Shown: positions 1 through 6,158 of the stretch, piece by piece
How the letters are laid out: each line of letters begins with the position of its first letter
Numbering within the stretch: position 1 is the first letter of the stretch
DNA from: a virus
IMG/VR virus record: IMGVR_UViG_3300022934_000173
Span: 1 to 24,604 of that record
DNA length: 24,604 nt
Direction: 5' to 3' (one strand)
Program-made: the position numbers and the translations under genes
The notes under the pieces: model-generated
Database searches by the model: none
Seen by the model: the letters and a program-made list of their open reading frames with translations, nothing else
What the model was told of the DNA's origin: nothing

Positions 1-946
1 CGACAGTGACGATGGCAAAGCCGTGATTCCACCTGTTGATCGTTGCGTACTCTGGCTTCAGGTCGCAGAGACATCCGAGCGAGTAACATGGCACCAGTCG
101 CTCGTCGATTCCGGTTGTCTCGACGTGCGTGCTTGTTCGATGCCAGTGGCCCACCATCGCAGTTCCGGCGATTCGCAGGTAAACGCCGCGTCCGATGTTC
201 ACCGGATCAGTCAGTCCCCTGGGTAGCTCGTGGCCGTGTAGCAGTGGCAGCTTGCCGAGATGGTATTCCTGCTTGGACTGGATGAACTTCCACTTGTGAT
301 CTTTCAGCGGCAGGATGCGATCGAGCCGGAAGTCCTCCATTCCCACCAATGCTGGCGCACGCTGGTAGAGGTAGCTGTGATATCGTTGCTCGTGATTGCC
401 TACCTTGAACACGCGAACCGAGTCCGGCCCGAAGTGCTTGTTTAGCTCGCCAATGACCTCGGCACCGATCTTCAGTTCGTCCTCTGGATTCCTGGCTCGA
501 GGATCTTGATCCCAGCGGCTCAGGCGATAGAAGTCCATGAAGTCGCCATTGAGAACCAGATGCTCGCATCCAGCGTCGATTCCTGCTCGCAGAGCTGATT
601 CCAGTGCTTTCTCGCAGTGATAGGGGACGTGCAGATCAGAAAGCACCAGGTACTTGCCAGGCGTGCGGATCTTTACCGGCTTCTGTACCTGTTTGAGTCC
701 TTTCGGAAAGACGATCGTCTTGTGCTTGCCGTGTTCGCGGACGTGTTCGTCATCGACTAGCTGTTCTCGCTGTTTTTTTCCAACCGCTCCTCGCTGGTAT
801 CGCAGCCGAGTCCTGGCGACTTCCACTGACTTGAACTCGTGTGGATACTTCTCATGAAGCAGCCTTGCCAGCGTGCGAGTGTCCGCGTCTGGATAGTCAC
901 GCAGCATTTCGCGGACGACGTTTGGTTTGTCTTTTCTTTTTGCCAC
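1..946 (-). CDS. Metallophosphoesterase with N-terminal helical domain (partial, 3' end outside window)
   Basis: Read by direct translation of the minus strand; the frame is open for 315 codons and leaves the window, so the C-terminus is missing. Calcineurin-like phosphoesterase motifs are all present: DLH (Asp104, His106), GDFMD (134-138), GNHE (183-186), HGH (237-239) and GHWH (266-269). These residues bind two metal ions in the family, which hydrolyses phosphomonoesters or phosphodiesters, sometimes nucleic acids. Residues 1-60 form a basic helical segment containing VVREMLRDYPDADTRTLARL, probably a DNA-binding or helix-turn-helix unit. The GTG start has GGAG eight bases upstream. It follows the excisionase-like gene after a 50-bp gap and is the last gene seen in the early operon. 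The substrate cannot be told; DNA processing is only an inference from context. Confidence 0.85.
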   Translation of the reverse strand, partial: MAKRKDKPNVVREMLRDYPDADTRTLARLLHEKYPHEFKSVEVARTRLRYQRGAVGKKQREQLVDDEHVREHGKHKTIVFPKGLKQVQKPVKIRTPGKYLVLSDLHVPYHCEKALESALRAGIDAGCEHLVLNGDFMDFYRLSRWDQDPRARNPEDELKIGAEVIGELNKHFGPDSVRVFKVGNHEQRYHSYLYQRAPALVGMEDFRLDRILPLKDHKWKFIQSKQEYHLGKLPLLHGHELPRGLTDPVNIGRGVYLRIAGTAMVGHWHRTSTHVETTGIDERLVPCYSLGCLCDLKPEYATINRWNHGFAIVTV

Positions 947-996
947 CGGCTCGACTCCTTGCACTGAGTCTCACACGCGATTGGCATCCGTCAAAC

Positions 997-1218
997 TTAT
1001 GCTTTGCTCGTTTGCTTGGCTGTCTCTGATTGTCCTGAGTAGCGTTCCCAGAACTCATCTACCGCTTGCTGATCGGTTCTTATGCAAGCACGAGAGCCGT
1101 TTGGGACGATGTAACCTCTGAGCATTCCACACGCAATCCAGTTGCGTACTGTTTGCTGGCTTACACCCAACTGTTTAGCGGCTGATCTTGTGGTAAGGGG
1201 AGTTCTTGGATTACCCAT
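997..1218 (-). CDS. Excisionase/MerR-like helix-turn-helix protein
   Basis: A 73-residue protein with a clear helix-turn-helix of the excisionase (HTH_17) type: TRSAAKQLGVSQQTVRNW near residues 10-27, followed by a wing-like segment. Such proteins bind DNA as excisionases or small transcription regulators. The ATG at 1218 was chosen because a GAGGT ribosome binding site lies about nine bases upstream. The frame is open further up, so a longer form starting near 1314 is possible, but it would overlap the neighbour almost completely. The gene overlaps the end of the upstream gene by 58 bases. No integrase is visible, so a role in transcription control is as likely as excision. Confidence 0.7.
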   Translation of the reverse strand: MGNPRTPLTTRSAAKQLGVSQQTVRNWIACGMLRGYIVPNGSRACIRTDQQAVDEFWERYSGQSETAKQTSKA

Positions 1219-1403
1219 GGCTCGTTGACCTCCGCTACCTTCGGAATCTGATTGTTGATCACTCGGCGTGATCTTCTCGTTGCTGGTGACCATGTTTTTC
1301 TGATCTCCGCACACATCGCCTTAATTTCTTCCTGCGTCGGCTCGTGCGGTAGCCGCTCAAGTGCTTGCTCCTCACTAAACGTGTGCTGATTGTAATGTGT
1401 CAT
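1161..1403 (-). CDS. Small conserved phage protein, function unknown
   Basis: An 80-residue protein. Its middle part (EEQALERLPHEPTQEEIKAM, then CAEIRKTWSPATRRSR) is helical and highly charged and looks like a small protein family I have seen in phages, without a known function. The ATG at 1403 is preceded by AAGGA and GGTGAT; an in-frame ATG nine bases further up (1412) is an alternative but lies directly on the AAGG. It overlaps the RusA-like gene upstream by 29 bases and the excisionase-like gene downstream by 58 bases. The C-terminal 20 residues, lying in the overlap, look less constrained. Confidence 0.6.
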   Translation of the reverse strand: MTHYNQHTFSEEQALERLPHEPTQEEIKAMCAEIRKTWSPATRRSRRVINNQIPKVAEVNEPWVIQELPLPQDQPLNSWV

Positions 1404-1869
1404 GATCACCATCCTTGAATATTTCTATCAGAACAGCCGGACCTTCCGACCGCCTTGTCTTGTCTTGTCGTCCATCCATTTTCGTGATGTAGTTTGGACC
1501 ATCATCAACAAACCATCCGGCATCAACCAAGCTATCAATCAGTTGTTTAGCTGATCCCCGCAGAACAGAATCCGCATCCCATAGCTTTTGCTTCGGTCCG
1601 AGTATCCTCGTAAGAACAACGCGAACCGGAAACTCGAACGGCTCGCGGTGCATTCCCTGGCGTGCTAGCTGATCAGTGATTGCCTTTTTGACTGCTGCCG
1701 TTCGATACCATGCTCGTCCTTGACCGTCGTTATTGTTTGACAGGTCAAACGGTATTGTTGCAACGTAGATCGGATCGTCCATCTTTTCTTCCTTATAGGG
1801 ACAGTTGCGGCACCCGTGGCCGCAGCAAGTGCCACGACTGATCAAGTATTCTCGTGTAAGTGGTGCCAT
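1375..1869 (-). CDS. rusA: RusA-like Holliday junction resolvase with N-terminal Cys cluster
   Basis: A 164-residue protein with two parts. Residues 1-26 hold SRGTCCGHGCRNCPY, matching the cysteine cluster of DUF5522-type small proteins (CC, GC, CPY), probably metal binding. Residues 33-150 resemble RusA endodeoxyribonucleases: WDADSVLRGSAKQLIDSL, then WFVDD, gives acidic residues at 98, 100, 112, 122 and 123, in the arrangement that holds magnesium in RusA. RusA cleaves Holliday junctions made during recombination and replication. The first ATG at 1869 overlaps the previous gene by 28 bases. A second in-frame ATG at codon 30 (1782) has a strong AAGGAAG site seven bases upstream, so a resolvase-only form may also be made. 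The RusA call rests on the acidic pattern and length, without alignment. Confidence 0.65.
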   Translation of the reverse strand: MAPLTREYLISRGTCCGHGCRNCPYKEEKMDDPIYVATIPFDLSNNNDGQGRAWYRTAAVKKAITDQLARQGMHREPFEFPVRVVLTRILGPKQKLWDADSVLRGSAKQLIDSLVDAGWFVDDGPNYITKMDGRQDKTRRSEGPAVLIEIFKDGDHDTLQSAHV

Positions 1870-2081
1870 CCTAGAGCCAGTTGCTTTTTCGGTCTGATTC
1901 CGTTTGACAATCTGCCGACGTACTTAGCGAGTGACGGAGACGTCGGACATCCTCTTAGTGATCGTTCCATATAGCTTTTAGAGCGGTTCACAAGTTCCGC
2001 TATTCGCGTTGCACCGTACCCTTTTCGATACAGATATTCGATGTGGTACGCCTCTGGACAGTTCAGTGCTGGCCTGCTCAT
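1842..2081 (-). CDS. Small helix-turn-helix protein
   Basis: A 79-residue basic protein. Residues 12-40 (YHIEYLYRKGYGATRIAELV then NRSKSYMERSL) look like a sigma-factor or resolvase-type helix-turn-helix, with GYGATRIAELVNRSKSYMER as the likely core. It probably binds DNA as a regulator; its target is unknown. Its ATG overlaps the stop codon of the cytosine methyltransferase in a TAATG arrangement, so translation is probably coupled, and its end overlaps the RusA-like gene by 28 bases. The last dozen residues, lying in the overlap, look unconstrained. Confidence 0.6.
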   Translation of the reverse strand: MSRPALNCPEAYHIEYLYRKGYGATRIAELVNRSKSYMERSLRGCPTSPSLAKYVGRLSNGIRPKKQLALGWHHLHENT

Positions 2082-2929
2082 TATTCACGCTCCAATCTTT
2101 CTAGCAGCATTGTTCCCACTACTTGCGCAACTTGCGGCACTACTGCATTGCCTAGTCCTCTAAGTCTGTCCACCCGAGAGGGAACCCCATCAGCCACTCG
2201 ACCCACGTCGGGTTCAGTTGACCACTGCTCTCCGATGTCCTCACAGCCTCGTCTAAATTGCCTCGATAATATGGACTCCCCGCGAATCGTTTCTTGCTCG
2301 CTCCTTTTGCGTTGCTTGTTGTCGGAGTCGGCCACATTCCGGTCGATGCCATCCCACCGAGAGAATTGACACCTTTCCATTTCTTCACGTTCGCGTTCTT
2401 GTTCATTCTTCCCGTCCCTGTGTGATCCATTGTGTTTGGCGTAGGCAATGATAAACACCCGATCACGTCTGTGAGGCGCACCAACTCCGGCAGCCGGTAT
2501 GCAGTGCCATTCTGCGTCATACCCGATCTCGGCCAACTCTCCGAGTACGGCTCCCATTCCTCGAACAAGGAGTGCTGAGACGTTCTCCAACACGATTGCT
2601 CTGGGTTTGAGTTGTCGAGCCACGCGAACGATTTCAAAAAACAACCCTGACCGTTCTCCATTCAAGCCTGCTCCTTTCCCTGCTACTGAAATATCTTGGC
2701 AGGGAAACCCGCCAGCCATAACGTCCACTTTCCATTTACTGCTACTGTCGGGAGGAAATGTGCGAACGTCTCCCCATCGCTCAACGTTTGGCCAATGCTT
2801 TTCGAGAACTTTGTTGGCATATTTGTCTATCTCAACTTGCCACCGACATTTCATGCCGCAACGCTCAAAACCCAAATCAATGCCACCGATCCCAGCAAAC
2901 AGACTTCCAAATGTGATTTGTTTGCTCAT
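2081..2929 (-). CDS. dcm: DNA (cytosine-5)-methyltransferase
   Basis: A 282-residue C5-cytosine methyltransferase, complete in its catalytic motifs: I (FAGIGG, 11-16, AdoMet binding), IV (GGFPCQ, catalytic Cys77), VI (ENV, 115-117), VIII (PHRRDR, 152-157) and X (RLRGLGNAVVPQ near the end). It transfers methyl groups from S-adenosylmethionine to carbon 5 of cytosine in a specific DNA site. The target recognition part between VIII and X is short (about 100 residues) and very charged. No cognate restriction enzyme is adjacent, so it is an orphan enzyme, probably protecting phage DNA from host restriction. The frame is open upstream to 3019, but the ATG at 2929 overlaps the previous stop as ATGA and fits the usual short N-terminus. 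A second long frame lies inside it (2152-2661). Confidence 0.92.
   Translation of the reverse strand: MSKQITFGSLFAGIGGIDLGFERCGMKCRWQVEIDKYANKVLEKHWPNVERWGDVRTFPPDSSSKWKVDVMAGGFPCQDISVAGKGAGLNGERSGLFFEIVRVARQLKPRAIVLENVSALLVRGMGAVLGELAEIGYDAEWHCIPAAGVGAPHRRDRVFIIAYAKHNGSHRDGKNEQEREREEMERCQFSRWDGIDRNVADSDNKQRKRSEQETIRGESILSRQFRRGCEDIGEQWSTEPDVGRVADGVPSRVDRLRGLGNAVVPQVAQVVGTMLLERLERE
2152..2661 (-). CDS. Overlapping ORF inside the m5C methyltransferase gene, possible dual-coding gene
   Basis: A 169-codon frame, ATG start, lies wholly within the methyltransferase in another frame of the same strand. It would normally be dismissed. However, its product has features that I recall from phage proteins linked to cytosine methyltransferases: SESWPRSGMTQNGTAYRLP, WPTPTTSNAKGA, and the ending LNPTWVEWLMGFPLGWTDL. 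The same DNA encodes methyltransferase motifs VIII and X in the main frame, so either both frames are used or the recalled proteins are themselves out-of-frame annotations. No good ribosome binding site was identified. It is reported as a possible gene; the methyltransferase frame is the secure one. Confidence 0.3.
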   Translation of the reverse strand: MENGQGCFLKSFAWLDNSNPEQSCWRTSQHSLFEEWEPYSESWPRSGMTQNGTAYRLPELVRLTDVIGCLSLPTPNTMDHTGTGRMNKNANVKKWKGVNSLGGMASTGMWPTPTTSNAKGASKKRFAGSPYYRGNLDEAVRTSESSGQLNPTWVEWLMGFPLGWTDLED

Positions 2930-3222
2930 TTCCAATGCCTTGACCTGTAATTCCTTCCGTCCTTGCCTTTCACAATCGCATCCGCGATCACCGTTCTGGC
3001 TGAGTTGCCAAAGTTCCACGGTAGGCAGGTTGATGGCTCGCTACGTGTCGATGCTCCGACGCCAGAGAACGCAGCTCCGTCCGCTGGTCCGAGGATGTGA
3101 GCCACGATCCCGCGATCAGCCATCAGCCTAGCTTCCCGTTCAGCGTGTGCTTGAGCCGCTGGCTCGATGCTCGTTCCTGTTGGTGGCATCGCTGCGAGTA
3201 TTGCTGCCACGATCATGTCCAT
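2926..3222 (-). CDS. Small hypothetical protein
   Basis: A 98-residue protein of unknown family. It starts with a hydrophobic stretch (MDMIVAAILAAMPPTG), then an alanine- and charge-rich helix (EPAAQAHAEREARLMADRG) and a C-terminal part rich in Gly, Ser and Arg. The N-terminus is too short to be a confident membrane segment. The ATG at 3222 has AAGGAG eight bases upstream; an ATG two codons later is an alternative. It lies between the candidate helicase loader and the cytosine methyltransferase, overlapping the latter's start by four bases (ATGA), and is therefore in the same operon. I cannot assign a function. Confidence 0.55.
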   Translation of the reverse strand: MDMIVAAILAAMPPTGTSIEPAAQAHAEREARLMADRGIVAHILGPADGAAFSGVGASTRSEPSTCLPWNFGNSARTVIADAIVKGKDGRNYRSRHWK

Positions 3223-3251
3223 CTCTTTTGCTCCTTGCTCTCTGTGTCGAA

Positions 3252-3746
3252 TCAATTATCAATCATCCAGTCCGGCTTCTCCGTTTCGATGCCGTTGATG
3301 ACGTTCCTGTCCCACTCAAGTAGCTCCTCGAGCATCACATCGTTCTCTTGCTTGGTTATTTTTCCCTGCTTAACCCAAGATCCGAGCGTGATGCTCCAGT
3401 ATCCAGTCCGCATCTTCTTGACTGCTGCCATCGCTCCTCGGCTCTGGCCGTGATAGTTCTCTTGCTGCGTCTGCTTCGATTGTCGCTTGAATCGACGATC
3501 ATTGGCTTCTCGCTTGATGTTCTTCGGCAATGCGTCCGGCTTTTCATATCTTCCGACGGGATCTAAATTACCGGCCACAATCTCGGAGACGACCTCGGCG
3601 ACATCGCTGGCGTCACAATCGGCCAGCATGTTGCACCAAAGATCCAGAGTCGTGTTCGGCTGGTCGGTTCCTTCCAACCACTGCCTGTAGCTCGGAAACG
3701 CCGTTAGAACGCGGCCAAGCTCCGCTCGTGCATCCGTTGCGTTCAT
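3252..3746 (-). CDS. Candidate replicative helicase loader (G39P-like)
   Basis: A 164-residue protein beginning four bases inside the end of the initiator gene (ATGA), with GAGGAT just before the start. Residues 10-75 (LTAFPSYRQWL, TTLDLWCNMLADCD, VAEVVSEIVAGN, DALPKNI) resemble the helical N-terminal domain of SPP1 G39P-type helicase loaders, in which a short helical bundle is followed by a flexible tail that contacts the replicative helicase. The remainder is basic and glutamine-rich, then helical. The position directly after an O-like initiator matches lambda gene P, also a helicase loader. The assignment rests on pattern and place; no catalytic motif is expected. Other replication accessory roles remain possible. 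Confidence 0.45.
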   Translation of the reverse strand: MNATDARAELGRVLTAFPSYRQWLEGTDQPNTTLDLWCNMLADCDASDVAEVVSEIVAGNLDPVGRYEKPDALPKNIKREANDRRFKRQSKQTQQENYHGQSRGAMAAVKKMRTGYWSITLGSWVKQGKITKQENDVMLEELLEWDRNVINGIETEKPDWMIDN

Positions 3747-4432
3747 ATCCTCAGTTTTTCCTTTGTGCTGCCGGCATTGCGTTGTTTATCAAAGTCGCGA
3801 TCTGAGTCCAATATTGATCTGGCTCCTTTTTGAATAGAGAAGTCGATATCACGCTTCGCCTTCTCCGGTCCTCGGCGGTTCAGTTCCATCAGCACCGCGT
3901 CAGCTTGGACTTCTGGGATCTTCCGTCCGTCCACTGAGAACCGGAACTCACACCAGCGATTCCATTCGTCTGCAAATCCTTCCGCATGGGTGGAGAGAGA
4001 TATATTCTTCTCTTCTCTTCTCTTCTCTTCTCTGGTCACGCTTTTGTCACAAGTCGAGCGTGACACTTGCGTGACACTTTGGCGACGTTTCGCCTGCCGA
4101 ATAGCGTCAATTCCCCGTTTTTTCGCACTTTGCGATAAATGACGGTCCCAGTTAGGGATTCTGATCACCGGACGATCGCCAGTGTCGTCATACTCCAACC
4201 AACCCACGTCACACATCATCTCCGGAAAGCCGGGGAGATTTATACGACGTCCGAGCGACGTTAGCGTGACACCTGTCACGGTATCAGCGTGACATTGGCG
4301 TGACACCCACGACCAAAGAGCGTGACAGTAGCCTACGATCGCCTCTTCCCTGACGCCTAGTTCATCCGCCATTTGCATGACGGCTGGATCTTCCATTAGG
4401 TCGATCCTCATCTTGATCCAATCACCGGCCAC
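3743..4432 (-). CDS. Lambda O-like replication initiator
   Basis: A 229-residue protein. Residues 1-95 (DWIKMRIDLMEDPAVMQMAD, later GRRINLPGFPEMMCDVGWLE) resemble the winged-helix N-terminal domain of phage replication initiators of the O/DnaD kind. Residues 110-140 are a basic linker (REEKRREEK) and residues 145-229 are helical, a likely partner-binding domain. The GTG start is preceded by GAGGTGAC. The gene contains six GCGTGACA repeats in two clusters, as in lambda, where the origin iterons lie inside gene O. The initiator would bind these and bring in the helicase loader encoded next. It overlaps the genes on both sides (11 and 4 bases). The exact family cannot be named without a profile search. 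Confidence 0.6.
   Translation of the reverse strand: MAGDWIKMRIDLMEDPAVMQMADELGVREEAIVGYCHALWSWVSRQCHADTVTGVTLTSLGRRINLPGFPEMMCDVGWLEYDDTGDRPVIRIPNWDRHLSQSAKKRGIDAIRQAKRRQSVTQVSRSTCDKSVTREEKRREEKNISLSTHAEGFADEWNRWCEFRFSVDGRKIPEVQADAVLMELNRRGPEKAKRDIDFSIQKGARSILDSDRDFDKQRNAGSTKEKLRI
4008..4032. repeat. Five tandem TTCTC pentamers (polypurine tract on minus strand)
   Basis: Five exact copies of TTCTC lie next to the left iteron cluster; on the minus strand they form a GAGAA polypurine run encoding the charged linker REEKRREEK of the initiator. A long homopurine tract next to iterons could be a site of easy unwinding or unusual DNA structure, or may only reflect slippage in a linker that tolerates it. 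Confidence 0.8.
4034..4328. repeat. GCGTGACA iterons, probable replication origin inside the initiator gene
   Basis: Six copies of GCGTGACA in plus orientation start at 4058, 4069, 4264, 4287, 4298 and 4320. Spacings are 11 bp in the first pair and 23, 11 and 22 bp in the second group, near whole helical turns, so copies within a group face the same side of the DNA. Inverted copies or partial copies sit at 4034-4041 (GGTCACGC), 4045-4050 (TGTCAC) and 4274-4280 (TGTCACG); with the 4264 copy the last makes CGTGACA-CC-TGTCACG. The repeats fall in all three codon frames of the initiator gene (read as CHA, VSR or VTL), so the DNA and not the protein is conserved. This is the arrangement of a lambda-type origin. 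Confidence 0.65.
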
Positions 4433-4649
4433 TTGTCACCTCGCTGGTTCTGATACCTAAAGACATGCACCGGAAAGCAAAGTAGTTCCGCACTCGGTTC
4501 ATCTTTGCTTCGTCCAGTGTCCATTCCATTTCTTCCCACTTGTCGTAATCGATCTCAAAGATGCACTCACGAAGATCATCAATGTTTTGAGCCTTCTTGA
4601 TTCGCATCATGTGCCAACGATCATTCGGCATTTCAGAATGGGAAGTCAT
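4422..4649 (-). CDS. Small conserved protein between ssb and initiator, function unknown
   Basis: A 75-residue protein rich in charged and aromatic residues: RWHMMRIKKAQNIDDLRECI followed by YDKWEEMEWTLDEAKMNRVR. It looks like a compact helical protein; I do not recognise a function. The reading frame is open to 4715, where it lies fully in ssb; the likely starts are the ATG at 4649 (inside the end of ssb) or the ATG at 4631, one base after the ssb stop. Neither has a strong ribosome binding site, so coupling to ssb is likely. Its end overlaps the initiator start by 11 bases. The location in the replication operon suggests a role in DNA replication or recombination. Confidence 0.6.
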   Translation of the reverse strand: MTSHSEMPNDRWHMMRIKKAQNIDDLRECIFEIDYDKWEEMEWTLDEAKMNRVRNYFAFRCMSLGIRTSEVTSGR

Positions 4650-5037
4650 CTGCCATCGGTGCCTTTGCTGCTGGTGCTGGCGTCGGACGCTGTTTTGCTT
4701 CCGATCTTCCACCAAGTAACTGCAAGCGATCCCCGATGATCTTCAGCTTCTTCCTCTCGTATCCGTTCGGATCTGTCCAGGCTTCCAGTTTCATCCGTCC
4801 TTCGACGTAGACAGATGCACCTTTGCCTGCGTACTCGTCCGCGATCTCTGCGTTGCGTCCCCAGAGAGTAACATCCAAAAACAGCGTTTCCTCTTGCCAT
4901 TGTCCGTTCGCATCCTTCCTGTTCTCGTTTACTGCGATCCCGATGTCACAGACGGCAGTTCCGCCTTGCGTCCGTTTAAGATCAACGTCCCTGGTAACGT
5001 TTCCGATAACTTGCACTTTGTTTAGGTTAGCTGGCAT
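4633..5037 (-). CDS. ssb: Single-stranded DNA-binding protein
   Basis: A 134-residue SSB. Residues 1-110 form the OB-fold (NLNKVQVIGNVTRDVDLKRT, CDIGIAVNE, TLFLDVTLWGRNAEIADEY, GASVYVEGRMKLEAW), followed by a short alanine/proline-rich linker and the acidic tip MADDFPF. In the family this tip recruits replication and repair partners and it matches the bacterial DDIPF consensus closely. The protein coats single-stranded DNA during replication and assists RecT annealing. The ATG has AAGGAC seven bases upstream and overlaps the RecT-like gene by 11 bases, so the two are translated together. The shorter linker relative to bacterial SSB is usual in phages. Confidence 0.93.
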   Translation of the reverse strand: MPANLNKVQVIGNVTRDVDLKRTQGGTAVCDIGIAVNENRKDANGQWQEETLFLDVTLWGRNAEIADEYAGKGASVYVEGRMKLEAWTDPNGYERKKLKIIGDRLQLLGGRSEAKQRPTPAPAAKAPMADDFPF

Positions 5038-5626
5038 CGCTGATGTCCTTTAGTTCGTCTGTTGTGTAAAGTCCCAATCCGATCTCTGGTGCTGTCGTCC
5101 TGATCAAGAATGCGGCAGCTCGATAGCGAAGCATCAGCTCCGGCATCGTTTTCCATTTGCTTCCTGACTTCGTTGACCATCCCTCATTCTTGGCCATCTC
5201 GAGCGTAACCTTCGGACCTCTGATTTCTCGGCCAGTGGCTAGCTCCGTCGTGATGGCCACGCACTCGTCTTTCTGGTCGCTAAACTCGTAATAGATAGCA
5301 CCGAACCTTCCGCAAGCGTTGAAGCTCGCAATTAGGAATTGTGCCGACCATCCAGGCTTTCCGTGTATGATGTGCAGCGACTGCATAACCATCAGCGGAT
5401 CTGCATTCATACGCTTCGACATATTCATCGCGACCACCACGTCTGCGATGTTGCCTTGGTACTGTTTCGGCACCAGCGACGATGAAGAAAGCAGTTTAGC
5501 TTCCCTCTGCTTAAGCTCGAATGTCTTGGTATCAGCTTCGACGATTGATAATGCCGTCTCTGCATCTTTGCTCGCTGTGACATCCACCGCGGCACCATCA
5601 TCAAGCACCTCTATCAATTCGCTCAT
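5027..5626 (-). CDS. recT: RecT-family single-strand annealing recombinase
   Basis: A 199-residue protein. The core LVPKQYQGNIADVVVAMNMS, MNADPLMVMQSLHIIHGKPG, WSAQFLIASFNACGRFGAIY and MPELMLRYRAAAFLIRTTAP is that of a widespread phage annealase group related to RecT/Redbeta, which pairs complementary single strands in recombination-dependent replication. The first 45 residues are an acidic extension. The ATG at 5626 has AAGGAAG close upstream and AGGAG nine bases away; longer in-frame starts exist up to 5740 but would overlap the preceding gene heavily. The next gene is ssb, its usual companion. No partner exonuclease of the lambda Exo type is visible in the window; the PD-(D/E)XK-like protein at 9138-9713 is a distant candidate. 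Confidence 0.75.
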   Translation of the reverse strand: MSELIEVLDDGAAVDVTASKDAETALSIVEADTKTFELKQREAKLLSSSSLVPKQYQGNIADVVVAMNMSKRMNADPLMVMQSLHIIHGKPGWSAQFLIASFNACGRFGAIYYEFSDQKDECVAITTELATGREIRGPKVTLEMAKNEGWSTKSGSKWKTMPELMLRYRAAAFLIRTTAPEIGLGLYTTDELKDISDAS

Positions 5627-5885
5627 CTTCCTTTTCTCCTGAAGATTTAACATCGTATGCACTGCCGACCCGACCGGCAGCACGCATCTCGTTGACGATC
5701 TCGAGCCAGTCCGATGCTTCGTCCTGACGTCCTTTTTCATAGGCTCGCAAGCACATCAGCATAATGTCACCTTGTTTGCCGTATACATCTGCCTTCGGAT
5801 CGTCCGGCAGATTGTTTTGCTGTTTAGTTATTTCCCACTGCGGTTCAAAACTTCTTCGTCTTTCGCCTCGTAGCACTAATGTCAT
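5601..5885 (-). CDS. Small hypothetical protein
   Basis: A 94-residue charged protein without a recognised domain. The middle (GKQGDIMLMCLRAYEKGRQD then EASDWLEIVNEMR) is a likely helix pair; both ends are hydrophilic. The ATG at 5885 is preceded by GAGGAT. It overlaps the RecT-like gene by 26 bases and is only 15 bases from the membrane protein gene upstream, so it belongs to the same transcript. Being next to a RecT-like gene, a recombination accessory role is possible but unsupported. Confidence 0.55.
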   Translation of the reverse strand: MTLVLRGERRRSFEPQWEITKQQNNLPDDPKADVYGKQGDIMLMCLRAYEKGRQDEASDWLEIVNEMRAAGRVGSAYDVKSSGEKEDERIDRGA

Positions 5886-5900
5886 CAGTCCATATCCTCA

Positions 5901-6158
5901 TCACTTGGTGCGAGCCAGCACATCATCGAAACGGCGATAAGTATGACGATCATCGGCGATAATATTTGAAACAGCAGATCCATGTCGAATGTCATAATTT
6001 GATCCCGTGTCAAAGTTGTCCAGGTACTTTTGCCAGTCGTCCGCGATCTGGCGTATCTCTTTGATTCTTAGATCCGCATCTGACTGCATCGACAGTAGCA
6101 ATGCCATCGCCAGTGCAAACGGTGCGATAACACCGACTCCAATAATTGCAAACAGCAT
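5901..6158 (-). CDS. Small single-pass membrane protein
   Basis: An 85-residue protein with an N-terminal hydrophobic segment (LFAIIGVGVIAPFALAMALL, residues 2-21) followed by a hydrophilic helical tail (DADLRIKEIRQIADDWQKYL), probably cytoplasmic or periplasmic. No signal peptidase site is clear, so it is likely a signal-anchored inner membrane protein. The ATG overlaps the preceding stop as TGATG, indicating coupled translation. Small phage membrane proteins of this shape include superinfection-exclusion proteins and holin-like factors, but its early-operon place argues against a holin. Function unknown. Confidence 0.6.
   Translation of the reverse strand: MLFAIIGVGVIAPFALAMALLLSMQSDADLRIKEIRQIADDWQKYLDNFDTGSNYDIRHGSAVSNIIADDRHTYRRFDDVLARTK

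Noticed and set aside
771-779. A7 run as a -1 frameshift site in the phosphoesterase gene
   Set aside because: The -1 frame meets a stop after about ten codons and no clear downstream structure is seen; nothing suggests use.
757-987. A 76-codon minus-strand frame
   Set aside because: It lies in another frame over the phosphoesterase gene, whose conserved motifs and start are clear; the short product is rich in Ser, Cys and Gln without pattern.
2499-3131. A 210-codon plus-strand frame
   Set aside because: Antisense shadow of the cytosine methyltransferase, whose motifs are intact; product has no recognisable feature.
5901-6158. Holin
   Set aside because: Single N-terminal hydrophobic segment and small size fit, but there is no endolysin nearby and the gene is in the early operon.
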